Assembly: GCF_022213065.1 (NCBI RefSeq)
Contig: NZ_JAKLJA010000007.1
Span: forward strand, 1 to 64,000
DNA: 64,000 nt
Source of the DNA: Paraburkholderia tagetis
Lineage (GTDB): Bacteria; Pseudomonadota; Gammaproteobacteria; Burkholderiales; Burkholderiaceae
Direction of reading: 5' to 3'
Shown here: piece by piece, positions 1 through 9,021 of the stretch
How the letters are laid out: each line of letters begins with the position of its first letter
Position numbering within the stretch: position 1 is the stretch's first letter
Translations under genes and position numbers: made by a program
Notes under the pieces: model-generated
What the model was told of the DNA's origin: nothing
The model's input: only the letters and a program-made list of their open reading frames with translations
The model's database searches: none

Positions 1-120
1 TGTCTGAGGCTCATGGTGTCTTTTACGTTCCAGGGCATGATTGGATCCGGGCGTTGGACTGCCCGAAAGTGTCAACCATGTCCTCGTACACCTGTCAGCT
101 ATGTCTCCAGTCTGTACACA
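1..120. mobile_element. possible insertion-sequence terminus (remnant)
   Basis: Non-coding DNA that ends abruptly where the dispersed repeat at 121-206 begins. It holds two similar motifs, GACATGGTTGACA-like and GACATAGCTGACA-like when read on the minus strand (about 75-110). Paired motifs of this kind are common near transposon ends, where transposase binds. No transposase reading frame lies inside the window, so this is an inference from motif layout and from the truncated repeat next to it. It may equally be ordinary intergenic DNA. Confidence 0.25.
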
Positions 121-206
121 GCGGCAAAGAAAAGTAGGGGCCGCCCCGCACAGGGGCAACGCTAGCAGACCGACACGAAAACAAGGAAACGCGACATTCA
201 AAAACG
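121..206 (+). repeat. partial copy of dispersed repeat (copy C)
   Basis: About 86 bp nearly identical to 16335-16413 and, inverted, to 15849-15925. All share AAAGAAAAGTAGG, then a GC-rich CCCCGCACAGGGGCAACG stretch, then ACACGAAAACAAGGAAACGCG. Only the outer end of the element is present here. The internal half found in the two other copies is missing and replaced by unrelated DNA to the left. It contains a small hairpin around CCCCGCACAGGGG. Short frames running through it encode a spurious repeat peptide (QRKVGAAPHRGNA-like). Confidence 0.85.
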
Positions 207-554
207 TAATAAAACTGATGGCTTATAGAAAGAATGCAAAACAAAGGAGGCCGGCTAACTAATTCGTCATCCGAATCCATTTTCAGAACGGCAACCCGGA
301 TAGCGATTGGCGCTAAAAGTACCTTACCGGCGCGCCATCAGCGCCTTAAGTAAAAACCCCCAGTTACGTTGGCGCAATTTATCGAAAATTTGGCGCGATC
401 AGCCAGGTCACCGATATTTTTAACTGCCTACCATGCGCTCATATCGAATCTCCTGATCGAGTGCACGAGATTCGTTTCCCCGAGCGCCAGTAGGCACACG
501 ATCTTTCATCGTGCCACACGGCGCAACCCCAAAAAGACACCACCAGAGGCAACG

Positions 555-2024
555 ATGAACGAACCGCAAATACCCGTCGCGCCAGCAGGACTCGCGGGCG
601 GCGCCGGGGCAGATGATGCCGCCGCGCCGCAACGCAGCCTGCTCGGCTTGTGGCAGATCGTGTTTCTCGTGATCTCGGCGGCCGCGCCGCTCACCGGCAT
701 GCTCGGCGCAGTGCCGCCCGCCATCAGCCTTGGCAACGGTGCGGGCATTCCCGGCGCCTTCGTGATCGCGGGCGTCGTGCTGCTCGTGTTCAGCGTCGGC
801 TTTGCTTCGATGAGCCGGCATATCGTGCGCGCCGGTGCGTTCTACGCGTACATCACGGCGGGCTTCGGCCGGCCGCTCGGCATGGCGGGCGCGCTCGTCG
901 CGCTGCTCTCGTACACCTGCATCCAGATCGCGCTGTACGGTCTGTTCGGCTTCTTCTGCACGGTCGTGCTCGGGCCGCTCTTGCACAGCACGATGCCGTG
1001 GTACGCCTTTTCGTTTGCCTGCATCGCCATCGTGCAGGTGACGGGCCTGCGCGGCATCGACTTGAACAGCCGCTTGCTTGGCGTGCTGATGAGCCTTGAA
1101 ATGGGCATCCTGCTCGTGCTCTCGATCACCATCGTGATCCATCATGGCGGCCCGGACGGCCTCACGCTCGCGCCGTTCGCACCGAAGCACGTGTTCAGCG
1201 GCCACATGGGCATCGCCGTGATGTTCGCGCTCGCGTCGTTCATTGGCTTCGAAGCCACCGCGATCTACGGCAAGGAGTGCCGCGATCCGAAGGTCACGGT
1301 GCCGCGCGCGACCTATGTGTCGGTCACGCTGATTCTCGTGTTCTTCGCGTTCGTCACGTGGGCCATCGTGTGCGCCTATGGCCTGAAGGACGTGGCCGAC
1401 GTGGCCACGAAGCAGCCGGGCGACTTCTGGTTCATCCAGTCCACGAAGTACCTGGGCGGTGCGATGACCACGACGATGAGCTTCCTGCTGCTCTCGAGCA
1501 TCTTCGCGAGCCTGCTCTCGTTTCACAACACCATCGTGCGCTACATCCACGCGCTTTCTGTGGAGGGCATCCTGCCCGCGAAGCTCGACCGTCTACATGC
1601 GAAGTATGGCTCGCCGTATCGCGCGAGCTATCTGCAAACGCTCTCGGTGGCGGTGCCGGTGGGGCTCTATGTGATCGCGGGCGCCGATCCGTTCAACATC
1701 GTGTTCAGTTGCACGTCGGCGCTCGGCACCATCGGCATCGTGATGCTGCAAGCGGTGACGAGTTTCTCGGTGGCGGCCTTCTTCCGCGCCACGAAAAAGG
1801 ACACACGGGTGTGGCATGCGCTCGTCGCACCCGTGCTGGGCGGCCTGGGCCTCTTGTGGATCGGCTTCGTGCTGATCGGCAATCTGGACGCGCTCTCCGG
1901 CTCCGATAGCGCCATCGTGCGGGCGTTCCCGTGGATCGTGCTCGCGGTGGCGCTGTTCGGCATTGCGCTCGGCTTCGTGTTCAAGCGTAGCCGGCCGCAT
2001 ATCTACGCGCGCTTCGGCCAGTAG
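555..2024 (+). CDS. APC-family amino acid permease
   Basis: A 489-residue integral membrane protein, predicted to be an inner-membrane amino acid/polyamine permease of the APC superfamily. After a ~30-residue cytoplasmic tail the first helix carries the family-like AAAPLTGMLG stretch. About 12 hydrophobic segments follow through the C-terminus, ending in a basic tail (FKRSRPHIYARFGQ). The frame stays open upstream to 369, but ATG 555 with AGAGG five bases before it gives the expected N-terminus; upstream residues are Arg/Thr-rich and unlike a permease. The substrate cannot be told from sequence. The gene stands alone, followed by a 234-bp gap and a porin, so inner-membrane and outer-membrane uptake could be paired, which is inference. 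Confidence 0.88.
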   Translation: MNEPQIPVAPAGLAGGAGADDAAAPQRSLLGLWQIVFLVISAAAPLTGMLGAVPPAISLGNGAGIPGAFVIAGVVLLVFSVGFASMSRHIVRAGAFYAYITAGFGRPLGMAGALVALLSYTCIQIALYGLFGFFCTVVLGPLLHSTMPWYAFSFACIAIVQVTGLRGIDLNSRLLGVLMSLEMGILLVLSITIVIHHGGPDGLTLAPFAPKHVFSGHMGIAVMFALASFIGFEATAIYGKECRDPKVTVPRATYVSVTLILVFFAFVTWAIVCAYGLKDVADVATKQPGDFWFIQSTKYLGGAMTTTMSFLLLSSIFASLLSFHNTIVRYIHALSVEGILPAKLDRLHAKYGSPYRASYLQTLSVAVPVGLYVIAGADPFNIVFSCTSALGTIGIVMLQAVTSFSVAAFFRATKKDTRVWHALVAPVLGGLGLLWIGFVLIGNLDALSGSDSAIVRAFPWIVLAVALFGIALGFVFKRSRPHIYARFGQ

Positions 2025-2070
2025 CGCAGGGCCCCGACGCGCAGGGCAGGCCCGGCATCGCGCACTTCGT

Positions 2071-2124
2071 TTTCCACGCGCTTTCCACGCAACTTCCACG
2101 CATTTTCCACGCATTTTCCAGGCA
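2071..2124. repeat. tandem TTTCCACGC repeats
   Basis: Five consecutive 10-11-bp units of the type TTTTCCACGCA, with minor changes, lie between the permease and the porin. They do not code. They may be simple slippage products. They sit about 140 bp upstream of the porin start, so a regulatory role is possible but unsupported. Confidence 0.75.
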
Positions 2125-2258
2125 GTCCAACCGCACGCGGTGCGCGCTTCCAAGCCGCGCCGCGGCCTGGTCGCGCGCGTCCGTTGTGCTCCCGCTGTGT
2201 ATTACGTGGCGGCCGCACCGCTTGCGCGATCTCTCACTTAGAAACGAAAGATATCGAC

Positions 2259-3485
2259 ATGGCAAACCAACTCGTCAGACGCATGGCGCTGGCTTCGTGC
2301 GCGCTCGCCACGCTCGCCGCTTTCTCGCAGGGCGCTCGCGCCCAGTCTTCGGTCACGCTGTTCGGCACGGTGGACGCCGGCATCGTCTATTCGACGAATC
2401 AGCAGACCACGCACGCGGATGGCCGCACCGATGGCCATTCAAACTGGCAACTGGGCGGCGGCAACCTCGTGCCGTCGCGCTGGGGCCTGACCGGCAGCGA
2501 GGACATCGGCGGCGGCACCACGGTGAACTTCACGCTGGAAAACAGCATCTTCACGCAGAACGGCGCGTTGCTGCAGGGCGGCACGCTCTTTAACCGCAAC
2601 GCGTGGGTGGGCGTGGCGAACGCGAACTACGGCACGCTCACGCTCGGCCGCCAGTACGACCCGTTCTCCGACAACATGGGCGCCTATGCGTCGAGCAACA
2701 ACTGGGCGACGCTCTACGGCTCGCACTTCGGCGACGTCGACAACCTCAACGAAGCATTCAACTTCAATAACTCGATCAAGTATGTGAGCCCGAGCTTCGG
2801 CGGCTTGACGCTGGGCGGCTTGTTCAGCCTCGGCGGCGTGGCGGGCAATTTCTCGCAGAACCGCGGCTGGTCGCTCGCGGCGAACTACACGCACGGGCCG
2901 CTCTCGCTTTCGGCGGGCTACCTGCAACTGCACAATCCGCTCCAGGCGGCGCTGGGCGGGGAGGCCGGCTATATTGGCGACCTTAGCTGCGCGAACGCCG
3001 ATGCTTCGTATTGCGAATTACAGAATGCACAGAAGATCGATATCTACGGTGCGGGAGGTTCGTATGCGTTCGACAAGGTGACGATCGCACTCAGCTACAC
3101 GCATACGCGGCTTTCGCAGAGTCAGTATTTCGCGAGCACCGCGCAGCCACGGGGCGCAAATATCTCGTTCGATATCGCCGAGCTCAATACGATGTGGCAG
3201 TTCTCGCCGGCCCTGCAATTCGGCTTTGCGTATATCTTCAACGACGCGCATCCCGATCAGGGTTCGTCCACGCGCATCCATCAGATCAACCTGGGCGCGG
3301 TGTACAACCTCTCGAAGCGCACGGCGCTCTATGCCGTGGCGATCGGCCAGAAGTCTTCGGGTGCCGGGCTCGGTATCGACGCTGCTGGCGGCAGTACGCG
3401 CAACTTCGCGCAGATTCCGAATCTCGTGAACTCGGATACCGACAAGCAATTGGCGGTCATCGCGGGCATTCGCCACAACTTCTGA
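2259..3485 (+). CDS. Gram-negative general porin (Porin_4 / OmpC-like)
   Basis: A 408-residue outer-membrane trimeric porin for passive diffusion of small hydrophilic solutes. Residues 1-28 form a signal peptide ending GARA before QSSVTLFGTVDAG, the classic start of burkholderial porins. The mature part is rich in Gly/Asn/Tyr with alternating beta-strand pattern, contains the loop-entry motif GTLTLGRQYDPFSD, and ends in the outer-membrane signature with terminal Phe (IAGIRHNF). ATG 2259 was chosen over an upstream alternative at 2184 because it places the signal peptide correctly. Length fits the family (about 350-410). Its partner transporter is unknown. Confidence 0.95.
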   Translation: MANQLVRRMALASCALATLAAFSQGARAQSSVTLFGTVDAGIVYSTNQQTTHADGRTDGHSNWQLGGGNLVPSRWGLTGSEDIGGGTTVNFTLENSIFTQNGALLQGGTLFNRNAWVGVANANYGTLTLGRQYDPFSDNMGAYASSNNWATLYGSHFGDVDNLNEAFNFNNSIKYVSPSFGGLTLGGLFSLGGVAGNFSQNRGWSLAANYTHGPLSLSAGYLQLHNPLQAALGGEAGYIGDLSCANADASYCELQNAQKIDIYGAGGSYAFDKVTIALSYTHTRLSQSQYFASTAQPRGANISFDIAELNTMWQFSPALQFGFAYIFNDAHPDQGSSTRIHQINLGAVYNLSKRTALYAVAIGQKSSGAGLGIDAAGGSTRNFAQIPNLVNSDTDKQLAVIAGIRHNF

Positions 3486-3488
3486 ACG

Positions 3489-3521
3489 GGCGCGTGTCCG
3501 CCCATGGGCGGCGGGCACGCG
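3489..3521 (+). terminator. imperfect GC-rich hairpin after porin
   Basis: GCGTGTCCGCCC at 3492-3503 pairs imperfectly with GGGCGGCGGGCACGC at 3506-3520, four bases after the porin stop codon. The location suits a transcription terminator, although no run of T follows. Downstream (3605-3640) the 9-bp unit CCAGCGCGG is repeated about three times. Confidence 0.4.
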
Positions 3522-3732
3522 GCAGTGAGGGCAGCAAGGGCAGTCGGCAGTCTCGCTGCGGCGCGGCAATTGAGCGGAGCGGCAGAAGAGCAGGCACGAG
3601 CAGGTTGGCGGCCAGCGCGGCCAGCGCGGCCAGCGCGGCATTGCAGCCGACGGCACCCGGTCCGGCTCGCGCGCCTGCCGGGCGGATCGGCGCTAGAATG
3701 GGCCGGTCCGCTTTCCTCGCGCGAGCCCTCGC

Positions 3733-4476
3733 ATGAAAGTCGCCCTTTTTGTCCCGTGCTTCATCGACGCGTTCTATCCCGAGGTTGGGATCGCGACGCT
3801 CGAATTGCTGGAGCGGCTTGGCTGCGAGGTCGACTATCCGCTCGATCAGACCTGCTGCGGCCAGCCCATGGCCAACAGCGGCGCGCGGGCCGAGGCGGCT
3901 GGCGCGGAGCGCGTGTTCGCGCGCGCCTTCGAGGGCTATGACTTTATCGTCGGACCGTCCGCGAGCTGCGTGAATCACGTGCGCGATCATTTCACCGCCA
4001 TCGAGCAGACCGACGCCGTGCGGCGCGTGCGCACCAATACCTTCGAGCTTGTCGAGTTCCTGCACGATGTGCTGCGCGTGCGCGAATTTCCGTGGGCCGA
4101 ATTTCCGTGGCGCGTGGGCCTGCACAACAGTTGCAGCGCGCTGCGCCATTTGCACGAGGCCTCGGTATCCGAAGTGGCGGGCAAGTCCTTTTCGAAACCG
4201 CTCGCGTTGTTGCAGGCCGTGAAGGGCATCGAGTTCGTGCAACCCAAACGTCCCGACGAATGCTGCGGTTTCGGCGGCACGTTCGCGGTGACCGAAGAAG
4301 CGGTGTCCGTGCGCATGGGGCAGGACAAGATCGTCGACCACGTGAGCGCGGGCGCGCAATACATCGTCTCGGGCGACATGTCGTGCCTCATGCATCAGCA
4401 GGGCTGCGCGGAGCGCATGCAGTCCGACGTGCGCTTCATCCATATCGCTCAGGTGCTCAACGGAGCGCGCGAATGA
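3733..4476 (+). CDS. lutA: L-lactate utilisation protein LutA (Fe-S, CCG domains)
   Basis: A 247-residue cytoplasmic subunit of the LutABC L-lactate oxidase system, which oxidises lactate to pyruvate. It carries two cysteine-rich CCG domains: TCCGQP at about residues 40-45 and ECCGFGG at about 176-182, which bind a [4Fe-4S] cluster in this family (YkgE/GlpC-like). The protein starts MKVALFVPCF, typical for LutA. The stop overlaps the start of lutB in ATGA, so translation is probably coupled. No good ribosome-binding site is visible before ATG 3733. Confidence 0.94.
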   Translation: MKVALFVPCFIDAFYPEVGIATLELLERLGCEVDYPLDQTCCGQPMANSGARAEAAGAERVFARAFEGYDFIVGPSASCVNHVRDHFTAIEQTDAVRRVRTNTFELVEFLHDVLRVREFPWAEFPWRVGLHNSCSALRHLHEASVSEVAGKSFSKPLALLQAVKGIEFVQPKRPDECCGFGGTFAVTEEAVSVRMGQDKIVDHVSAGAQYIVSGDMSCLMHQQGCAERMQSDVRFIHIAQVLNGARE

Positions 4477-5936
4477 GCGCGCCCAACGATCGCCCGAAGC
4501 GGGTCGAGCACGCGAAGCTCGCGGACGCGTTTCTTGCGCACTCCGAGCATGTCGATTTCCACGACAAGCGGCTCTGGGACTTGCGCACGAAGCGCGATGC
4601 GCAGGCGCATGCCATTGCCGAATGGGAGACGTTGCGCGAACTCGCGTCGGCCATCAAGGCGCACACGCTTTCGCATCTGGCCGACTATCTCGACCAGTTC
4701 TCGCGCACCGCCGAGGCGAACGGCGTGCAGGTGCACTGGGCCGATACGGCGGGCGAACACAACGAGACGGTCTTTCGCATCCTGAGCGAGCGCGGCATGA
4801 CGGCGCTCGTGAAGAGCAAGTCGATGCTCACGGACGAGTGCGAAATGCGTGCGTACCTCGAGCAGCGCGGCATTGCGGTGATGGAAACCGATCTCGGCGA
4901 GCGCATCCAGCAACTCGATGGCCAGCCGCCGAGCCATATCGTCGTGCCCGCCGTGCACAAGCTGCGCGACGACGTGGCCGAAGTGTTCGGCCGCACGATC
5001 GGCACCGATGCGTCGAACAACGATATCCACTATCTGGCCGAGAGCCAGCGCATGAATACGCGCCCGTGGTTCGTGCGCGAGAAGACGGCGGGCATGACGG
5101 GCTGCAATTTCGCGGTGGCCGAGACCGGCACGGTGGTGGTCTGCACCAACGAAGGCAACGCCGATCTCTCGGCCAATGTGCCGCCGCTGCACATCGTTTC
5201 GATGGGCATCGAGAAGCTGATTCCGCGCGTATCCGATCTCGGCGTGTTTATCCGCATGCTCTCGCGCAGCGCGCTGGGCTCGCCGATCACGCAATACACC
5301 TCGCATTTCCGCGCACCGCGCGAGGGCGCAGAAATGCATTTCATCCTCGTCGACAACGGCCGCAGCGCACGCCTTGCGATGCCGGACTTCTGGTACTCGC
5401 TCAAGTGCATCCGCTGCGGCGCCTGCATGAACACCTGCCCGGTCTACCGGCGCAGCGGCGGGCTCTCGTATGGCAGCACCTATGCGGGGCCGATTGGCGC
5501 GATCATCAATCCGACCTTCGATTTGAAGCGCTTCAGCGCGTTGCCGTTCGCGTCCACGCTCAACGGCAGTTGCACAAACGTGTGCCCTGTGAAGATCAAC
5601 ATTCACGAGCAGATCTACCAATGGCGCGAGGTGATCGCCGCGCAGCACGAAGTGCCGTTCGTGAAGCAGGAGGTGCTCAAGATGGCGGGGCGATTGCTTG
5701 CGAGTCCGAAGCTATATCGCGCGGCTGTGTCGTCGCTCGACGGCGCGCTGCGGCGCCTGCCCAATTTCGTGCTCTATAACCCGCTCAATATCTGGGGCCG
5801 GCAGCGTGCGCTGCCGCATGCGCCGTCCACCACTTTTCATGCGTGGTACCGCAAGAATCGCAAGACCGGCACGAACCGCAAAGACGATGACGGTGGCCAG
5901 GCGCGCAAGGAAGGAGGCGGCGATGGCGAGCCGTGA
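4473..5936 (+). CDS. lutB: L-lactate utilisation iron-sulfur protein LutB
   Basis: A 487-residue ferredoxin-type electron carrier of the LutABC complex. The N-terminal two thirds is the LUD/DUF162 domain, with MTGCNFAVAETGTVVV as a landmark. Near the C-terminus is CIRCGACMNTCPVY (about 312-325) and a second CTNVCPV (about 367), the cysteines for two [4Fe-4S] clusters. The start ATG 4473 overlaps the lutA stop by four bases. Upstream in-frame extension to 4092 lies inside lutA and is a shadow. Length matches the family (about 470-490). The last 14 bp overlap the start of lutC. Confidence 0.95.
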   Translation: MSAPNDRPKRVEHAKLADAFLAHSEHVDFHDKRLWDLRTKRDAQAHAIAEWETLRELASAIKAHTLSHLADYLDQFSRTAEANGVQVHWADTAGEHNETVFRILSERGMTALVKSKSMLTDECEMRAYLEQRGIAVMETDLGERIQQLDGQPPSHIVVPAVHKLRDDVAEVFGRTIGTDASNNDIHYLAESQRMNTRPWFVREKTAGMTGCNFAVAETGTVVVCTNEGNADLSANVPPLHIVSMGIEKLIPRVSDLGVFIRMLSRSALGSPITQYTSHFRAPREGAEMHFILVDNGRSARLAMPDFWYSLKCIRCGACMNTCPVYRRSGGLSYGSTYAGPIGAIINPTFDLKRFSALPFASTLNGSCTNVCPVKINIHEQIYQWREVIAAQHEVPFVKQEVLKMAGRLLASPKLYRAAVSSLDGALRRLPNFVLYNPLNIWGRQRALPHAPSTTFHAWYRKNRKTGTNRKDDDGGQARKEGGGDGEP

Positions 5937-6510
5937 AGCGTTCCTCGCGCGCGTGCGCGCCGCCCAGCCCCCGGCTCAGGACTTGCCCGAGGTGCCGTTG
6001 TTCGATGCGCCGCCCGGCGAATTGCGCGCGCGCTTTGGCGCCGCGCTCGAGTTGATGGGCGGGAAGCAAGCGCAGGCCGAATCGGGCGAGGCCGTGCTCG
6101 CGCTGATACGCGAGCGCTTCGGCGCGCAGGTATCTATCGCATCGGCGGCGCTCGAGGTGCCGGGCACGCTCGCGCTCGATGCCGCCACACCGCCCGTGTC
6201 GCTGGAAAACGTGGAAGTGGGCGTCGTGCGCGCACGCTTTGGCGTGGCGGAGACGGGCTCGGTGTGGCTCTCCGAGCGCGAGTATGGGGTGAACGCGCTG
6301 GGTTACCTCGTGCAGCATCTTTACGTGCTGCTCGATCCGGACGAACTTGTGGCGGGTCTTCAGGATGCCTACCGGCGCGACGATTTTCGCAATGCACGTT
6401 ACGCGGCGCTGGTGACGGGACCGTCCGCGACGGCCGATATCGAGGGCGTGCTCATTCAGGGCGCACAGGGGGTGAGATCGCTGACCCTGGTATGGCTGGC
6501 GGCGCGCTAA
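5923..6510 (+). CDS. lutC: L-lactate utilisation protein LutC
   Basis: A 195-residue LUD-domain protein, third member of lutABC. Landmarks are VGVVRARFGVAETGSVWL and the C-terminal ATADIEGVLIQGAQGVRSL, which match the LutC/YkgG signature. ATG 5923 follows a strong AAGGAGG (5911-5917) and lies inside the end of lutB, so expression is probably coupled to it. A much longer upstream frame exists but has no family similarity and is lutB shadow. No FCD/GntR-type LutR regulator is adjacent, so control of this operon is not visible here. Confidence 0.93.
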   Translation: MASREAFLARVRAAQPPAQDLPEVPLFDAPPGELRARFGAALELMGGKQAQAESGEAVLALIRERFGAQVSIASAALEVPGTLALDAATPPVSLENVEVGVVRARFGVAETGSVWLSEREYGVNALGYLVQHLYVLLDPDELVAGLQDAYRRDDFRNARYAALVTGPSATADIEGVLIQGAQGVRSLTLVWLAAR

Positions 6511-6549
6511 CTAGTCACCGGTTCGAGCACGGAAAAGGAGGAGGTGCCG

Positions 6550-7047
6550 ATGCTGCGCAAGACACTCAACGCGTCGCGGCTGCAGGAGGAAGTGAAACGC
6601 CGGATCCACCGATTGCAGGAAATTGTGGACGATGGCGTGAAGATCGGCGTGCCGCGCCCGCAATTACAGACGCCCGACCGCGCGGGCTGTAACTGGACGA
6701 TGCGCAATTTCGGCAACGCGGCGGGGTTCGAGACGAGCATCGCCAGTGTGCTCGCGCAGGTGCAGGCGGAGTACAACCTCGCTGCGCAGGCGGGGGAGGA
6801 GCGCGAGGCGCCGCGCCCTGCGGCCGAGGACCCGTTCGGCGGCACGCACGCTCCAGAGCGCGCCGATCCGTTCGGCGAGCCCAGGCCTGTACCGGAAGCA
6901 AATCCATTTGACGAGGCGAAGCCGCCGAGCCGCTCGAACCCGTCGAAGGCGAGCGCCGATCCGTTCGCGAGCCCTTCATCACCAAAGGAAAGCGCAAACG
7001 AGCCGCCGCCGCGCAAGCCCAAGGCGAACCCGTTTGGCGACGACTGA
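6550..7047 (+). CDS. conserved hypothetical protein with Pro/Phe-Gly repeat tail
   Basis: A 165-residue protein that I do not recognise by function. The N-terminal ~75 residues look folded (MLRKTLNASRLQEEVKRR; helix-rich, then NWTMRNFGNAAGFET). The rest is disordered and built from repeats of the type DPFG/NPFDE/NPFGDD with Pro, Glu and Ser. ATG 6550 is preceded by AAAGGAGGAGG (6533-6543). It lies 39 bp after lutC on the same strand and could be the last gene of that transcription unit. NPF/DPF repeats in a bacterial cytosolic protein are unusual; here they probably reflect expansion of a short unit. Confidence 0.75.
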   Translation: MLRKTLNASRLQEEVKRRIHRLQEIVDDGVKIGVPRPQLQTPDRAGCNWTMRNFGNAAGFETSIASVLAQVQAEYNLAAQAGEEREAPRPAAEDPFGGTHAPERADPFGEPRPVPEANPFDEAKPPSRSNPSKASADPFASPSSPKESANEPPPRKPKANPFGDD

Positions 7048-7102
7048 CGACGCTGCTTTGCACGTTGCCTCGCACGTTACCTGGTGCGTCGCCTCGCGGC
7101 GA

Positions 7103-8674
7103 TCAGCTTTCTTCCGCTGCCTTGCGCGGGCGGCGTGCCCGCGCCGGGGTCTTCTTCGGCGCTTTTGCTTTCTTCGTGGCGGGTTCACCGTCCGAACCGG
7201 CTTCGTGCGCGGGCGGCTCCGTCACATCGCGCGGCTCGGCGTGAGCGTCCTGTGCGGCGGGCCGGGCTGCCTTCTTGCGTGCCGTGCTCTTGCGCGATGC
7301 GGTCTTGCGCGCACGTCGTGGTACCTCGGGTGCCTCGGACGATTCGGGTGCTTCGGAGGCGGCGTCGGGTGCTTGATGCTCCCCGGCGGGTGCATCGGCG
7401 GCCACATGCTCGTGCGTGCCGCGTGGCGGTTGCCCGAAGAGCGGCATGTCGGCTGAGTGCCGCGCTTCGTCGTGCTTATGCGTCCGGGCATGCCCGCGTG
7501 CATGCGCGCCGTGCGACGGCGCCCCGGCCGCTTCGGTGAAGAGGTCGCCGTTCGACATCGTGGCGGAGGCTTCGGACTCGCGCGTGTGCTCGAATGCAAA
7601 CGACACGTGCTCTTCGGCTCCTCTTTCGACCGGCTCATGCGTCTCGCGCATCTCGTGCGCTTCGTTCGTCTCGTTCGCTGCGCGTGCCTGGTCGTGCCCA
7701 TTCTCGCCCGCAGCAGCCGCGCCGCGGCCGCCGCGCCGGCCCTTGCGGCGCGAGCGCGTTTCCTCGGCGCGCGGCGCCGGCGCTTCCTCGGCGGGGCTCG
7801 CAGGTGCGGTACTGGTGGGTTGGCTCGTGCGCATCACGTAGGTGCCCGACTTCTCGTCGCGGCCCACTTCGAGCAGGCCGCGCGCCTGTGCTTCTTCGAG
7901 CAGGTTGCCGAACGCGCGAAAGCCATAGCGCGCCTCGTTGAAGTCGGGGCGCCGCCGCTTGATGGCGCTCTTGAGCACCGATGCCCAGATCTTGCCGCTG
8001 TCGCCACGCTCGTAGCCGAGCGCATCGAGCGTCTCGACCACTAGCGTGATCGCTTTGGACTTGCGCTCCTCGCCACGGTCTTCACCGCGCTCCTCGGTGC
8101 TCTCGGCCGCGTTGCGCCGCTCGTCGCTGGCCTGGCGCTTCGCGTTCGCGCCGCCTTCGCCGCGAGCCTTGGCGCGCTCCTTTTGCTCGCGCATGAGTTC
8201 ACGCACGAGGTCGTCGTAGAAGATGAACTCGTCGCAGTTCGCGACGAGCAGGTCCGAGGTGGAATGCTTCACGCCCACGCCGATCACCTTCTTGGCGTTT
8301 TCGCGCAGCTTGGAGACGAGCGGCGAGAAGTCGGAGTCGCCGCTCACGATCACGAAGGTATCCACATGCGACTTCGTATAGCAGAGATCGAGCGCGTCCA
8401 CGACGAGCCGGATATCGGCGGAATTCTTGCCTGACTGGCGCACGTGCGGAATTTCGATGAGCTCGAAGCTCGCTTCGTGCATCGACGCCTTGAAGCCCTT
8501 GTAGCGGTCCCAGTCGCAATAGGCCTTCTTCACGACGATGCTGCCCTTGAGCAAGAGCCGCTCGAGCACGGGCTTGATATCGAAGCGGTCGATCTTCGCG
8601 TCGCGCACGCCGAGCGCGACGTTCTCGAAGTCGCAGAACACCGCCATGCTGACGTTTTCCTGGGGGGAGGCCAT
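7103..8674 (-). CDS. NYN domain (LabA/DUF88) - LOTUS domain protein
   Basis: A 523-residue protein with an N-terminal NYN ribonuclease-like domain (PIN-like fold) in about residues 10-165. Its acidic residues appear in AVFCDFENVAL, SADIRLVVDALDL and VSGDSDFSPLV, which by family would bind Mg2+. An OST-HTH/LOTUS domain (about 205-285, RPDFNEARYGFRAFGNLLEE) follows, a fold that binds RNA. The C-terminal ~235 residues are low-complexity, rich in Ala, Glu, His and finally Lys/Arg (TRRRA-like), probably nucleic-acid binding. Two starts are possible, 8692 and 8674; 8674 (MASPQENV) gives the conserved N-terminus. It is likely an RNA-acting nuclease; the substrate is unknown. Confidence 0.85.
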   Translation of the reverse strand: MASPQENVSMAVFCDFENVALGVRDAKIDRFDIKPVLERLLLKGSIVVKKAYCDWDRYKGFKASMHEASFELIEIPHVRQSGKNSADIRLVVDALDLCYTKSHVDTFVIVSGDSDFSPLVSKLRENAKKVIGVGVKHSTSDLLVANCDEFIFYDDLVRELMREQKERAKARGEGGANAKRQASDERRNAAESTEERGEDRGEERKSKAITLVVETLDALGYERGDSGKIWASVLKSAIKRRRPDFNEARYGFRAFGNLLEEAQARGLLEVGRDEKSGTYVMRTSQPTSTAPASPAEEAPAPRAEETRSRRKGRRGGRGAAAAGENGHDQARAANETNEAHEMRETHEPVERGAEEHVSFAFEHTRESEASATMSNGDLFTEAAGAPSHGAHARGHARTHKHDEARHSADMPLFGQPPRGTHEHVAADAPAGEHQAPDAASEAPESSEAPEVPRRARKTASRKSTARKKAARPAAQDAHAEPRDVTEPPAHEAGSDGEPATKKAKAPKKTPARARRPRKAAEES

Positions 8675-9021
8675 GTGATTCGTTCGTTCCATCTACAGTT
8701 CGAACGCACATGATAGCCCCTCGCCGTGACGCGAGCGTAAAACGTAGCCTTCGCGTAGGCATCCCGCGGGCACCCTTCGAGCGCGCGTATATAAGGCGCT
8801 CGCATGTCGCTCATCTTCGGCGTGCGCTGGACAAGTCTTGCGGTGGCGTGCATGTCCTTAGCGCATTTGAACGATGCACCTGTTTTGACGGGAGAACAGC
8901 AGCGCTTTTCACGTGTTCGTCACACGGGCTGCCTGACCTTGCGCGGCTCCAGACGGCGCGCATCCGCTCCTCGCGGATTTCCAGTTCGAGGCGCTTGGCG
9001 TGCCGCGCAATCCGGAGCTGC
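8675..9021. other. intergenic region upstream of the NYN gene
   Basis: About 350 bp without a credible gene. It must hold the promoter of the minus-strand NYN gene and lies after the stop of the minus-strand IclR gene. I see no strong hairpin, repeat or operator in it. Confidence 0.6.

Noticed and set aside
41..262. 73-residue open frame through the repeat at 121-206
   Set aside because: It runs through a dispersed non-coding repeat, and the same peptide arises from the other copies; no SD and no stable family.
420..1550. 376-residue minus-strand frame opposite the permease
   Set aside because: Antisense shadow with no domain; the opposite strand codes a clear permease.
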